Of a stretch of DNA of 64,000 bases, positions 25,380 to 33,866 are shown one piece after another; within the stretch, counting starts at the first letter, position 1, and each line of letters starts with the position of its first letter. The position numbers and the translations under genes were made by a program. The notes beneath the pieces are model-generated. The model was not told the DNA's origin and made no database searches. It worked only from the letters and a program-made list of their open reading frames with translations. Source of the DNA: Hamadaea flava (lineage in GTDB: Bacteria > Actinomycetota > Actinomycetes > Mycobacteriales > Micromonosporaceae); assembly GCF_024172085.1 (NCBI RefSeq), contig NZ_JAMZDZ010000001.1, forward strand, positions 868,001-932,000. The letters run 5' to 3'.

Positions 25380-25416
25380 GCGCCGCCCATACCCACTTTC
25401 AGGGTCTCAAACGTCC

Positions 25417-26760
25417 TCAGTCGTCGTGTTCCGACGACTTTCCAAATCGCGCGTAGACCGGATTACCGTACTCGGCCATCGCCCGGCGGGCGAAGACCTG
25501 CTGGATACTCGACACTCGCTCGGAACGCTTGCGTCCGACGAAGCTGATCGCCCAGTGCACCAGCGTGATCAACCGGTTTTTGAAGCCGACCAGATAAATC
25601 AAGTGCACGACCAGCCACAACACCCAGCCGATGTAGCCGCTGAACCGCAGGTGCCCGACGCTGGCCACCGCCGAGAACCGGGAGATGGTGGCGAGGCTGC
25701 CCTTGTCGCGGTAGTGGAACGGCTTGCCGGGCGGCTGCCCCTTGACCCGTCGGATGATCTGCCTGGCGGCGTACTTGCCGCTCTGGATCGCCACCTGCGC
25801 GACGCCGGGCAGCTTGTTCAGCGACATCATGTCGCCGATCGCGAAGATCTCAGGATGACCGGCCACTGTGCAGTCCGGGTTGACCAGGATGCGACCGGCC
25901 CGGTCGGTGGCGCCGCCGGCCGCTTCGGCCAGTTGCCGGGACAGCGCGGGCGCCGACACCCCGGCCGCCCAGATCTTGGTCATCGACTCGATGCGGCGGC
26001 GGCCCTCGGGCGTCTCGACCTCGATGCCGGTCTGGTCCACCCCGACGACCTTGGTGTTCAGCTGCACGTCGACGCCGATCTTCTCCAGCCGTCGCTGGGC
26101 GCGGCTGGACAGGTGGTCGCCGAAGGTCTGGAGCACCGCGCCGATGGCGTCGACCAGGATGATCTTCGACTTACGTGGATCGATGTGCCGGAACTCCCCC
26201 CGCAGCGTCCGGTGGGCCAGCTCGGCGATCTGCCCGGCCATCTCGACGCCGGTCGGGCCCGCGCCGACGATGACGAAGGTCAGCCACCGTTCGATCGCCT
26301 GCGGATCGGTCTCCAGCTCGGCCAGCTCGTACGCGCCGAAGATGCGCCCGCGCAACTCCAGCGCGTCGTCGATACTCTTCATGCCGGGGGCGTACACGGC
26401 GTACTGGTCGTTGCCGAAGTAGGACTGAGCGGCCCCCGCCGCGACGATCAGGGAGTCGTAGTCGACCGTGTAGGAGGTGCCCGGGGCGACGACCTTCACC
26501 TGCTGGTTCGCGACGTCGACCTCGGTCACGTATCCCATGAGCACCCGTGTGTTGCGCTGGCGGCGCAGCACCTCGCGCAGCGGGGGCGCGATCTCGCCCT
26601 CGGACAGGATGCCGGTGGCGACCTGGTAGAGCAGTGGCTGGAACAGGTGGTGCGCGGTTCCGTTGATCACCGTGACGTCGACGGGCGCCCGGTCCAGGGC
26701 CTTGGCGGCGAACAGGCCGCCGAATCCCCCGCCGACGACGACCACTTTGTGCCTGTCCAT
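25417..26760 (-). CDS. ndh: Type II NADH:quinone oxidoreductase
   Basis: 447 aa, single-subunit non-proton-pumping NADH dehydrogenase that feeds electrons to menaquinone at the membrane. FAD loop VVVVGGGFGGLFAAKAL begins at residue 5, and the quinone-site-type segment FQPLLYQVATG follows. The NADH loop is VIVGAGPTGVEMAGQ (about residue 166), and CTVAGHPEIFAIGDMM is the second FAD motif. The C-terminal amphipathic and hydrophobic stretch (GWVLWLVVHLIYLVGF) anchors it to the membrane. Start ATG 26760. A HAD hydrolase gene lies 24 bp upstream on the same strand. Confidence 0.93.
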   Translation of the reverse strand: MDRHKVVVVGGGFGGLFAAKALDRAPVDVTVINGTAHHLFQPLLYQVATGILSEGEIAPPLREVLRRQRNTRVLMGYVTEVDVANQQVKVVAPGTSYTVDYDSLIVAAGAAQSYFGNDQYAVYAPGMKSIDDALELRGRIFGAYELAELETDPQAIERWLTFVIVGAGPTGVEMAGQIAELAHRTLRGEFRHIDPRKSKIILVDAIGAVLQTFGDHLSSRAQRRLEKIGVDVQLNTKVVGVDQTGIEVETPEGRRRIESMTKIWAAGVSAPALSRQLAEAAGGATDRAGRILVNPDCTVAGHPEIFAIGDMMSLNKLPGVAQVAIQSGKYAARQIIRRVKGQPPGKPFHYRDKGSLATISRFSAVASVGHLRFSGYIGWVLWLVVHLIYLVGFKNRLITLVHWAISFVGRKRSERVSSIQQVFARRAMAEYGNPVYARFGKSSEHDD

Positions 26761-26784
26761 GCCCTTACGCTAGGCCAGATCGGG

Positions 26785-27612
26785 TCACCCCGCCCGGAGA
26801 TGGCGCTGGAGATGGCGGGCGACCCCGTCCTCGTCGTTGGGACCGACCGTCCCGCCGGCGGCCGCCAGCGCCGCCTCGGTGGCGTTCGCGACGGCGTAGC
26901 TCTCGTCGGCGATGGCGAACATCGGCAGGTCGTTGGCATTGTCCCCGAAACACACCAACCGGGTCGCCGAGACGTGATCCCGGATGAACCGGACGGCGTC
27001 CGCCTTGTTCGCCAGCGGATGACACAGCTCCAGCCAGGCGTACCCGGGCACGCCCCGGTCCGGGCCGAGGTGGGCGTACAGGTCGGCGGGCAGCTCGGCG
27101 AGGACCGGATCGATCCGGTCGGGCGTGTCGATCGCGATCACCGTCAAGATCTCCTCCGACAGCGCCTGCGCGAAGTCGGTGACCAGCTGGAATCGCCGGT
27201 CGCCCCGGGCCAGCCGGACCGCGGTGAAGTTCTGCTCGCTCGCGTTCTGCTCGCCGAGGTGGTGGATGCGGTGGTGACCGCCGGCGTCGATGGTGAACAC
27301 CAGCGGCCGCAGTCCCATCCGGAGCAGGACGTCGACGGCGGTCGCGGCGGTCTCCGGGCGGATCAGGTTGCGGGCCAGCTCGGTCCGGCTGATCGGGTCG
27401 TAGACGAACACGCCGTTGATGAAGGCCATCGGCAGCCGCAGGTCCAGCTCGCCCAGGATCGGCAAGGCGGTGTACGGCGAGCGGGCGGTGGCCACGGTGA
27501 ACCACAGACCCTGCTCGATCAGGTCGTTGATGATCTTCACCGAGGTGGGGCTCACCGCCGAGGCGGAGTTCAGCAGGGTGCCGTCCAGATCCGTCACGTA
27601 GAGGGTGGTCAC
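26785..27612 (-). CDS. HAD superfamily Cof-type phosphatase
   Basis: 275 aa from GTG 27612. Motif I is DLDGTLL (residues 8-14) with the nucleophile Asp, motif II Thr in VATARSP, and motif III Lys in NKADAVRFI. Motif IV is CFGDNANDLPMF. A large C2B cap lies between motifs II and III, typical of Cof/YidA proteins that hydrolyse sugar phosphates or related metabolites. The frame is open to 27870, but the motif-I position fixes this start. The adjacent ndh gene is probably co-transcribed, with no evident functional link. Confidence 0.87.
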   Translation of the reverse strand: MTTLYVTDLDGTLLNSASAVSPTSVKIINDLIEQGLWFTVATARSPYTALPILGELDLRLPMAFINGVFVYDPISRTELARNLIRPETAATAVDVLLRMGLRPLVFTIDAGGHHRIHHLGEQNASEQNFTAVRLARGDRRFQLVTDFAQALSEEILTVIAIDTPDRIDPVLAELPADLYAHLGPDRGVPGYAWLELCHPLANKADAVRFIRDHVSATRLVCFGDNANDLPMFAIADESYAVANATEAALAAAGGTVGPNDEDGVARHLQRHLRAG

Positions 27613-27664
27613 CGGCCGAGCGTAGCCGTGACGATCATGCGGCCGACGAGCACGGCGGCGACGA

Positions 27665-28963
27665 TCACGGGGCGTTCGACGGCGCGGGCGACGCCGCCGA
27701 CGACGGCCGGGTGGCGGGCTCCGTCGTCGGCGCGGACGTCGGACTCGGTGGCGCGGCCGTCGTGGCCTTCGGCGTCGGGCTCGCCGCCGTCGTCCGGGGC
27801 GCGGTCGTCGTCCGGGCCGCGCCCGTGGTCGCCTGGGTGACGTTGGTGGCCCGAGCGGGTGCGCTGCCACCGACGCTGCTCCGCGCGTTCGCCGTCGGAT
27901 AGGTCGTCGGGGACGGCGTACCGGGCGGGTCGTCGCCCAGCTGGCCCGCCGCCAGCGCCAACGCCGCCACGCCGACCGCGGCGATCCCGCCCACCGTCAG
28001 CGCCCAGCGCTTGCGGCCCTTGGGTGGCAGGCCGGTCGGATCGTCGATGGGGTCGTAGACCGGCTCATAGGTCGGCACGGCCGCCCGGGCGGCGAAGTTG
28101 GCCGTCGGCATGGTCGCCGTCGCGGTCACCCCGGGACTCGGTTTCCGGGCCGTCTGGGCGGCTGCGGCCAACGCCGCCGCGCTGGCGTACCGGGCGGCGG
28201 GGTCCTTCTCCATCGCCCGCTCGACCACCTCGCGCACCGGCGCCGGGATCGACTCCGGCAGCGGGGGCGGCTGATCGCGTACCTGGCTCAGGGCCACCGA
28301 CACGGCGTCCGGCCCGGAGAAGGGCAGATGCCCGGTCAGGCAGTGGTACGCCACCGCGCCCAGCGCGTACACGTCGGCGGCGCCGGTCAGCGGCTTGCGG
28401 GTGGCCTGCTCGGGAGCCATGTACGCGGCCGTCCCGAGCACGGTGCCGGGCTGGGTCAGCTCCGCCGACCCGGCCGAGCTGGCCACGCCGAAGTCGACCA
28501 GGATGACCTCGCCGTCCGCCGTGAGCAGCAGGTTGGCCGGCTTCACGTCGCGGTGCACCACGCCCGCCTGGTGCGCCGCCTCCAGCGCCTCGGCCGCCTG
28601 CGCCACGATCCGCATCGTCTGCCCCGGGTCGAGCGGCTGCCCGGCCTCCAGCCGCCGGCTCAACGGCTCGCCCCGGACCAACTCCATCACCAGATACGCG
28701 ATCCGCCCGTCCGGGACGTCCGCCTCGCCGTAGTCGTAGACGGCGACGATGCCCGGATGGTGCAGCGCGGCGAGCGTACGCGCCTCGGCGGCGAAGCGCT
28801 CCCCGAAGCCGGGCTGGGCCAGCAGCCGCGGCACGATCACTTTCACGGCCACTTGACGAGCCAAGGTCTCGTCGGTAGCGACCCAGACGTCCGACATGCC
28901 CCCGGAGGCGAGCTTCCTCACCAGCCGATAGCGGTTCTCGACGGCATCTCCCGCAGTCAGCAT
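27665..28963 (-). CDS. Membrane Ser/Thr protein kinase (Hanks type)
   Basis: 432 aa. Kinase domain at residues 10-275 with glycine loop LASGGMSDVW, Lys in QVAVKVIV and the catalytic loop HRDVKPANLLL. DFGVASS follows, then the activation loop ending GTAAYMAPEQ. A juxtamembrane stretch leads to one transmembrane helix (WALTVGGIAAVGVAALALAAGQ, about residues 320-341). The extracytoplasmic part is only a Thr/Pro/Ala-rich tail of about 85 residues, without PASTA repeats, so no obvious sensor domain. ATG 28963. The terpene synthase gene upstream ends 29 bp away on the same strand. Confidence 0.92.
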   Translation of the reverse strand: MLTAGDAVENRYRLVRKLASGGMSDVWVATDETLARQVAVKVIVPRLLAQPGFGERFAAEARTLAALHHPGIVAVYDYGEADVPDGRIAYLVMELVRGEPLSRRLEAGQPLDPGQTMRIVAQAAEALEAAHQAGVVHRDVKPANLLLTADGEVILVDFGVASSAGSAELTQPGTVLGTAAYMAPEQATRKPLTGAADVYALGAVAYHCLTGHLPFSGPDAVSVALSQVRDQPPPLPESIPAPVREVVERAMEKDPAARYASAAALAAAAQTARKPSPGVTATATMPTANFAARAAVPTYEPVYDPIDDPTGLPPKGRKRWALTVGGIAAVGVAALALAAGQLGDDPPGTPSPTTYPTANARSSVGGSAPARATNVTQATTGAARTTTAPRTTAASPTPKATTAAPPSPTSAPTTEPATRPSSAASPAPSNAP

Positions 28964-28992
28964 CCTGGACCACTACCCAGGAGAGGCGATTT

Positions 28993-30006
28993 TCACCCCA
29001 GCTGCGCATCGACCTCCGCGACCACGGCGCCCAGGTGATCGGGAATGGCCGCGTAGAAGGCCGCCCGGTCGGCGGAATACCGCGGATTGCCGGTCGACCA
29101 GGCGATCTGCCCCCGAGTCCAGATCAGCGGCGCTCGGGCGTACGCGAGGACGGCGGCGCTGCCGGCCGGGTCGAGGCCCTCGCAGTGCGTCCGCAGATCC
29201 TCGTACGCCACCCGGTACGCCGCCAGCCGGCGTTCGTAGCCTTCGGCGAGCCGGTACGCGCTCTGCTGCGGCGAACAGCGCTGTTCCTCGGAGACGATCG
29301 CGACCAGGTTCACCCGGCTGCCCTGCTCGGCTTCGATGTCGGCGGAGAGCAGGTCGTTGGAGATGATCATCAGCTCGACGCCGATGGTGACCGCCCGGTG
29401 CAGCAGCGGATCGCCGACCGCCGCCGGGGGCAGTTCCCGGTTCTCGGCGTACTCGCCGAGGGCCAGGGCCACGTACGCGCCGAAGAACAGCGGCCGCCAG
29501 CGCAGATAGTCCCGCAGCCGGGGTACGCCGCCGCCGCGCACCTGGGCCGCTTCCCATTCGCAGCCGTCGAGGTGCCGCCGGAACTCCGTCCGCAGCCGCC
29601 GCTGCCACGCCTCCGAGGCGGTGGCGGCGATGCGCCCCCAGGTCTGGTACAGCGCCCGGCCCAGCGGGCCGCTGCCGGGACTGTCCAACCAGGAGGCGAT
29701 CGCGGCGCAAAGCCGTGCCACGACCGATTCCGGCTCCTGCGGGCCGATCCGCTCCAATTGATCATCCATGATGGACCATGCGCCCATCCACTCCGCCACC
29801 CGGGCCAGCTCGGGCGCGGTGGCGTCCGGATACATCCCGGCGACGAGCGCACCGAAGCGCGTACGCCGGACGTAGTCCTCGGCAGCCGGTCCGCGGGCCA
29901 GTGCGTGGTCGCGGAGGAAGGCGCGGCACGCCTCGTCGGCGGGGTCGGCGTAGGGGCTCAGGCGTAACTCGACCGGAACGTGCAGCTCCGGAACGACGAT
30001 GGTCAC
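28993..30006 (-). CDS. Class I terpene synthase, product unknown
   Basis: 337 aa from GTG 30006 (VTIVVPELHVPVELRLSPY). The Mg-binding acidic motif is DDQLE (in WSIMDDQLERIG, about residue 82). The NSE triad matches NDxxSxxxE exactly as NDLLSADIE, and the conserved C-terminal Arg-Tyr pair is in NPRYSADR. Length and spacing fit bacterial sesqui- or diterpene cyclases. A frame open to TTG 30036 is an alternative start. No prenyltransferase or P450 lies next to it, so the product cannot be guessed. The GTG lacks a good Shine-Dalgarno. Confidence 0.9.
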   Translation of the reverse strand: MTIVVPELHVPVELRLSPYADPADEACRAFLRDHALARGPAAEDYVRRTRFGALVAGMYPDATAPELARVAEWMGAWSIMDDQLERIGPQEPESVVARLCAAIASWLDSPGSGPLGRALYQTWGRIAATASEAWQRRLRTEFRRHLDGCEWEAAQVRGGGVPRLRDYLRWRPLFFGAYVALALGEYAENRELPPAAVGDPLLHRAVTIGVELMIISNDLLSADIEAEQGSRVNLVAIVSEEQRCSPQQSAYRLAEGYERRLAAYRVAYEDLRTHCEGLDPAGSAAVLAYARAPLIWTRGQIAWSTGNPRYSADRAAFYAAIPDHLGAVVAEVDAQLG

Positions 30007-30087
30007 GTCTTCAGCATGGTTCGCTGCGGGGTGCAACTTCCAGAATGCAAGTAGCTCATTCAGTTACTCAAGCTGAGCCCGGGGCGA

Positions 30088-30561
30088 TCAGGAGACCGCG
30101 GGCGGGCGCTGTTCGAACGGCGTCGACAGCACGACCGTCGTCCGGGTGATGACGTTGGCCGCCGACCGGATCTCCGCCAACAGCTTCTCCAGCTCCGCCG
30201 GCGACCCCACGCGTACCAGCAGGAGATAGAAGTCCTCACCCGCCACGGACCAGCAGGAGTCGATCTGCGCGAGGTGTGACAGGCGCTCCGGGGCGTCGTC
30301 CGGCTGGGCCGGATCGAACGGGCGGATCGCGACCAGCGCGGTCAGCGGAAGCCCGATGGCCTCGTAGTCGACCTTGGCCGCGTAGCCGGTGACGATGCCG
30401 CGTTGCTCGAGCCGGCGGACCCGCTGATGCACCGCGGAGACCGACAGTCCCACCTTCTCGGCCAGGTCCGTGTAGGACATGCGGCCGTCCGCGGTCAGCG
30501 CGGCGACGATGGCCCGGTCTGTCTCCTCCACGGCGGTCACGATAGTGGTACGCGCGGTCAC
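30088..30561 (-). CDS. Lrp/AsnC family transcriptional regulator
   Basis: 157 aa. N-terminal HTH (DRAIVAALTADGRMSYTDLAEKVGLSVSAVHQRVRRLEQRGIV) followed by the RAM ligand-binding domain (ALVAIRPF, IDSCWSVAGEDFYLLLVRV, ELEKLLAEIRSAANVITRTTVVLST). Such regulators usually respond to amino acids. GTG 30561 is taken as start, though GTG 30540 also fits. It lies 20 bp downstream of the alcohol dehydrogenase gene and 82 bp before the terpene synthase start. Its targets are unknown. Confidence 0.88.
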   Translation of the reverse strand: MTARTTIVTAVEETDRAIVAALTADGRMSYTDLAEKVGLSVSAVHQRVRRLEQRGIVTGYAAKVDYEAIGLPLTALVAIRPFDPAQPDDAPERLSHLAQIDSCWSVAGEDFYLLLVRVGSPAELEKLLAEIRSAANVITRTTVVLSTPFEQRPPAVS

Positions 30562-30581
30562 CGCGCCAGAGCCCAGGTCAC

Positions 30582-31619
30582 TCACGGCCGGACCAGCACC
30601 TTCAGCGCCGTCCGGTCGGACATCGCGGCATAGCCGCCGGGCACCCCGGCCAGGTCGACGCCGACATCGAAGACCGGCGACGGGTCCAGACGCCCGGCGA
30701 GGACGTCGGCCAGCAGCTCCGGAATGTACGCCCGCGCCGGCGCGACCCCGCCGCACAGCCCGACGTTGTTGTCGAACATGGTGTTGATGTCGACGCCGCC
30801 GGAGCCCCCATGCGGCACGCCCACATAGCCGACGTAGCCGCCCGGCCGAGCGACGCGGATCGCGGTCCGCATCGACTCCTCGGTCCCGACAGCCTCGATG
30901 ACAGCGTGCGCGCCCCAGCCGCCGGTCAGCTCCTGAACCGCGGCGACCGCGTCCGCCCCGCGCTCGGCGACCACGTCGGTCGCGCCGAACTCCCGGGCGA
31001 TCGCCGTACGCACCTGGTGCCGTCCGAGCGCGATGATGCGCTCGGCCCCGAGCCGCCGCGCGGCCAGCACCCCGCAGAGCCCGACCGCACCGTCCCCGAC
31101 GACCGCCACCGTGCTGCCCGGCGCGACCCGGGCGCTGAGCGCGGCGTGGTGCCCCGTCGACATGACGTCCGACAGAGCCAGCACCTTGACCAGGTCGTGG
31201 TCGGACAACCCGGCCGGCAGCGGCACGAGCGTGCCGTCGGCGAACGGTACGCGTACCGCCTCGCCCTGCCCGCCGTCCGCGCCGACCTGGCCCCAGAACC
31301 CGCCGTGTACGCAGCTGGTCTGCAAACCAGCCTGGCAGAACTCGCACGTCCCGTCGGACCACACGAACGGGGCGACCACCGCCTGGCCGACCTTCAGCGT
31401 CCGCACGCCCGTGCCCGCCGCCTCGACGACGCCGAGGAACTCGTGCCCGATCCGCTGGCCCGGCCGCCGACTAGCCACCCCCTGGTACGCCCACAGGTCG
31501 CTGCCGCAGATGCAGGCGTGGGTGACCCGGACGATCGCGTCGGTCGCCTCGACCAGGTCGGGGTCGGGCACCTCCTCGATCCGGATGTCCTTCGGGGCAT
31601 GAATGACCGCTGCGCGCAT
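30582..31619 (-). CDS. Zinc-dependent medium-chain alcohol dehydrogenase
   Basis: 345 aa of the MDR superfamily. Catalytic zinc ligands are Cys in CICGSDLW (about residue 38) and His-Glu in GHEFLG. The structural-zinc lobe CEFCQAGLQTSC has only three of the usual four cysteines. The NAD(P) loop is VAVVGDGAVGLCGVLAA, with a following HQVR that may prefer NADP. The substrate is not evident; the group includes IMP-dehydrogenase-adjacent ADHs and formaldehyde- or threonine-type enzymes. ATG 31619. The Lrp-type regulator is downstream in the same direction. Confidence 0.88.
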   Translation of the reverse strand: MRAAVIHAPKDIRIEEVPDPDLVEATDAIVRVTHACICGSDLWAYQGVASRRPGQRIGHEFLGVVEAAGTGVRTLKVGQAVVAPFVWSDGTCEFCQAGLQTSCVHGGFWGQVGADGGQGEAVRVPFADGTLVPLPAGLSDHDLVKVLALSDVMSTGHHAALSARVAPGSTVAVVGDGAVGLCGVLAARRLGAERIIALGRHQVRTAIAREFGATDVVAERGADAVAAVQELTGGWGAHAVIEAVGTEESMRTAIRVARPGGYVGYVGVPHGGSGGVDINTMFDNNVGLCGGVAPARAYIPELLADVLAGRLDPSPVFDVGVDLAGVPGGYAAMSDRTALKVLVRP

Positions 31620-31657
31620 AAGATCATCGTAAGCGCGACGGCCCCTCCGTACCCGCG

Positions 31658-32542
31658 TCAGGGCAGATCACGGCCCTTGTTTCCGCGAGCCGACCCGGTC
31701 ATCGTCCCGGTGCCGAACCACAGCAGGCAGTGCACCAACCGGCGGCCCATGATCCAGTACTCCGCCAGGTTGTAGTCCGACCGGTTGTCGAACCAGAGGT
31801 AGGTTCCGGCCAGGCCGGCCACCTGGGCGGCCCGGACGCCGAGGAACGATGCGGCGACCGTCCGGCAGGTCGTGTGGAGCGACTCGTAGTCCGGTTCGAC
31901 GACCTCCTTGCTCGTCTGCGGGGCGAGGAAGGTTCCGGCGTACTCGCTGTTGTGCCGCTCGGCGCACGGCACGACCTTGGCCGTCCCGCTGGCCGGAACG
32001 GCCAGGCAGGTGGCGGGCAGGGTCGCTCCCTTGAGACTGCCCTCCCGTGCCTGCACGGCGTCGACGCCGAGATCCACCTCGACCAGGTCGCACCGGTACC
32101 AGTGCTGCCCCGCCTGCCACGCGACGTCGGTCGGCACGGCGACGACCAGCCGAAGACGGATGTGATACCAGTTATGACCGACGTACTCACTGGTCCGGCG
32201 GTCGCATTCGGCGTACACCTCCGCCTGGGCGGCCTTGGCCACCGCCGTCGAATAGCGGTCGAGGGTGGGTGGCTTGCGCTCGGCGGCCGCGGCCCCGGTG
32301 AACGCGCCGACGTAGGTCGTCTCCCGATTGTGGCTGGCGGCGCAGTCGACGGTCTGCTCCTTCGCCGGTGCGATCTGTTCACCAAGACTGGTGTGACAAT
32401 CCCCAGCCTTGGACACGACCTGCTCTGCCGACGCCGGAGTGGGCCACCCGATGTCGCCGTCGACGCCTTCGGGCAGCCCACATCCACTCACTCCCAGGAT
32501 CAAGGCGAAACCTGCCGCGCAAGCGGCCCGCCGAACGCGCAT
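31658..32542 (-). CDS. Lipoprotein of the septum-formation type
   Basis: 294 aa with a lipoprotein signal: basic n-region, hydrophobic AAGFALILG, lipobox VSGC near residue 20. The mature part has two halves with paired cysteines and the repeated pattern of Septum_form domains (VDCAASHNRETTYVGAF and VPCAERHNSEYAGTF), each with a CxxxHNxE-like motif. Extracytoplasmic, probably envelope-associated. ATG 32542 follows GGGAGGGAGA. The name reflects the domain family; a role in division is not shown. Confidence 0.78.
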   Translation of the reverse strand: MRVRRAACAAGFALILGVSGCGLPEGVDGDIGWPTPASAEQVVSKAGDCHTSLGEQIAPAKEQTVDCAASHNRETTYVGAFTGAAAAERKPPTLDRYSTAVAKAAQAEVYAECDRRTSEYVGHNWYHIRLRLVVAVPTDVAWQAGQHWYRCDLVEVDLGVDAVQAREGSLKGATLPATCLAVPASGTAKVVPCAERHNSEYAGTFLAPQTSKEVVEPDYESLHTTCRTVAASFLGVRAAQVAGLAGTYLWFDNRSDYNLAEYWIMGRRLVHCLLWFGTGTMTGSARGNKGRDLP

Positions 32543-32633
32543 CCCCGTTTCTCCCTCCCCGTGTGACAGGGGAGGGTAGCGGATCCACGCCAGCACAGGT
32601 GGGCGCGGCAGGCTTCAGCGGAACAGGCAGGCT

Positions 32634-33797
32634 TCAGCGGGCGAGGTGGCGGGCGATGACCATGCGCTGGATCTGGTTGGTGCCCTCGACGATCTGCAGC
32701 ACCTTCGCCTCGCGCATGTACCGCTCGACCGGGTGATCGGCGACGTAACCCGCCCCGCCGAGCACCTGCACGGCGTCTGTGGTCACCTTCATCGCCACGT
32801 CGGTCGCGAACAGCTTGGCCTGGGCCGCCTCGATCGAGTACGGCTGCCCGGCGTCCTTGAGCCGAGCGGCGTGCAGAGTCAGCGCCCGGGCCGCGGCGAG
32901 CTGGGTGGCCGCGTCGGCGACCAGGAAGCCGAGCCCTTGGAAGTCGATGATCCGCTGGCCGAACTGCTTGCGTTCCTTGGCGTACCCGATGGCGTAGTCG
33001 AGCGCGCCCTGGGCGAGCCCGACCGCGCAGGCCGCGATGCCGAGCCGGCCGCTGTCCAGCGCGCCCATGGCGATCGTGAAACCCTCGCCCTCGCCGCCGA
33101 TCAACCGGTCCGCGGGCACCCGAGCCCCGTCGAGCACGACCTGCGCCACCGGCGACGCCTTCAGCCCCATCGTCCGCTCACGCGGCTGCGGCTCGATGCC
33201 CTCGGTCGCGGCGTCCGCGAACAGGCAGGAGATCCCCTTGGCGCCGGGCCCACCGGTCCGGCAGAAGATGTTGTACGCGTCCGCGACGCCGGCATGGGTG
33301 ATCCACGCCTTCGTGCCGTTCACGACGTACGCGTCGCCGTCCAGCCGGGCCGCGGTGGTGAGGTTGGCCGCGTCGGAGCCGCCGGCCGGCTCGGACAGGC
33401 AGTACGCCCCGAGCAGCTCCCCGCCGAGCAGGTCCGGCAGCCACCGCTGCTTCTGCTCCTCGGTCCCGTAGGTGGCCAGCGGGTAGCAGGCCAGGGTGTG
33501 CACGCTGACCGCCTCCGCGACGGCCAGCCACCGGCTCGCCAGGATCTCGAGGACCTGGAGGTAGACCTCGTAAGGCTGATCCGCCCCGCCGTAGCCGCTG
33601 GAGTAGGGCAGGCCGAGGAAGCCGCTGCGGCCGAGGGTCCGGATGATCTCGCGGGGGAACTCGCCCCGCGCCTCGAAGTCGTCGGCACGCGGACGCAGTT
33701 CCTTGTCGGCCAGCTCGCGGGCGAGGTCGAGGAGGTCACGGGACAGTTCCGCAGCCGACGGGTCGAGGCTGGGGGGCAGGAGCACAACGCTGGGCAT
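32634..33797 (-). CDS. Acyl-CoA dehydrogenase
   Basis: 387 aa, full-length family member. FAD-dependent alpha,beta-oxidation of an acyl-CoA. Conserved blocks are AYCLSEPAGGSDAANL (FAD/substrate loop), KAWITHAGVADAYNIFCRT, ERKQFGQRIIDFQGLGFLVAD and VQVLGGAGYVADHPVERYMREAKVLQIVEGTNQIQR. The Glu in VEGTNQIQR is the catalytic base position of short- and medium-chain or isovaleryl types. Chain length cannot be fixed. A palindrome typical of TetR-family operators lies 9 bp upstream of the start. Stands alone, divergent from the exonuclease gene. Confidence 0.92.
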   Translation of the reverse strand: MPSVVLLPPSLDPSAAELSRDLLDLARELADKELRPRADDFEARGEFPREIIRTLGRSGFLGLPYSSGYGGADQPYEVYLQVLEILASRWLAVAEAVSVHTLACYPLATYGTEEQKQRWLPDLLGGELLGAYCLSEPAGGSDAANLTTAARLDGDAYVVNGTKAWITHAGVADAYNIFCRTGGPGAKGISCLFADAATEGIEPQPRERTMGLKASPVAQVVLDGARVPADRLIGGEGEGFTIAMGALDSGRLGIAACAVGLAQGALDYAIGYAKERKQFGQRIIDFQGLGFLVADAATQLAAARALTLHAARLKDAGQPYSIEAAQAKLFATDVAMKVTTDAVQVLGGAGYVADHPVERYMREAKVLQIVEGTNQIQRMVIARHLAR

Positions 33798-33805
33798 GTG
33801 AACAG

Positions 33806-33821
33806 CTTAACGAACGTTAGG
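33806..33821. promoter_or_regulatory. Palindromic operator candidate upstream of the acyl-CoA dehydrogenase
   Basis: CTTAACGAACGTTAGG contains TAACG-aa-CGTTA, a perfect 5-bp inverted repeat around AA, 9-24 bp upstream of the acyl-CoA dehydrogenase start. Operators of TetR-family regulators of acyl-CoA metabolism often have such an AACG/CGTT form. No regulator gene is adjacent. Confidence 0.45.
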
Positions 33822-33866
33822 GCCTGGGCGCGTACCCGGCTGGTGTCACCCCCGTGTGGCAGTCTG

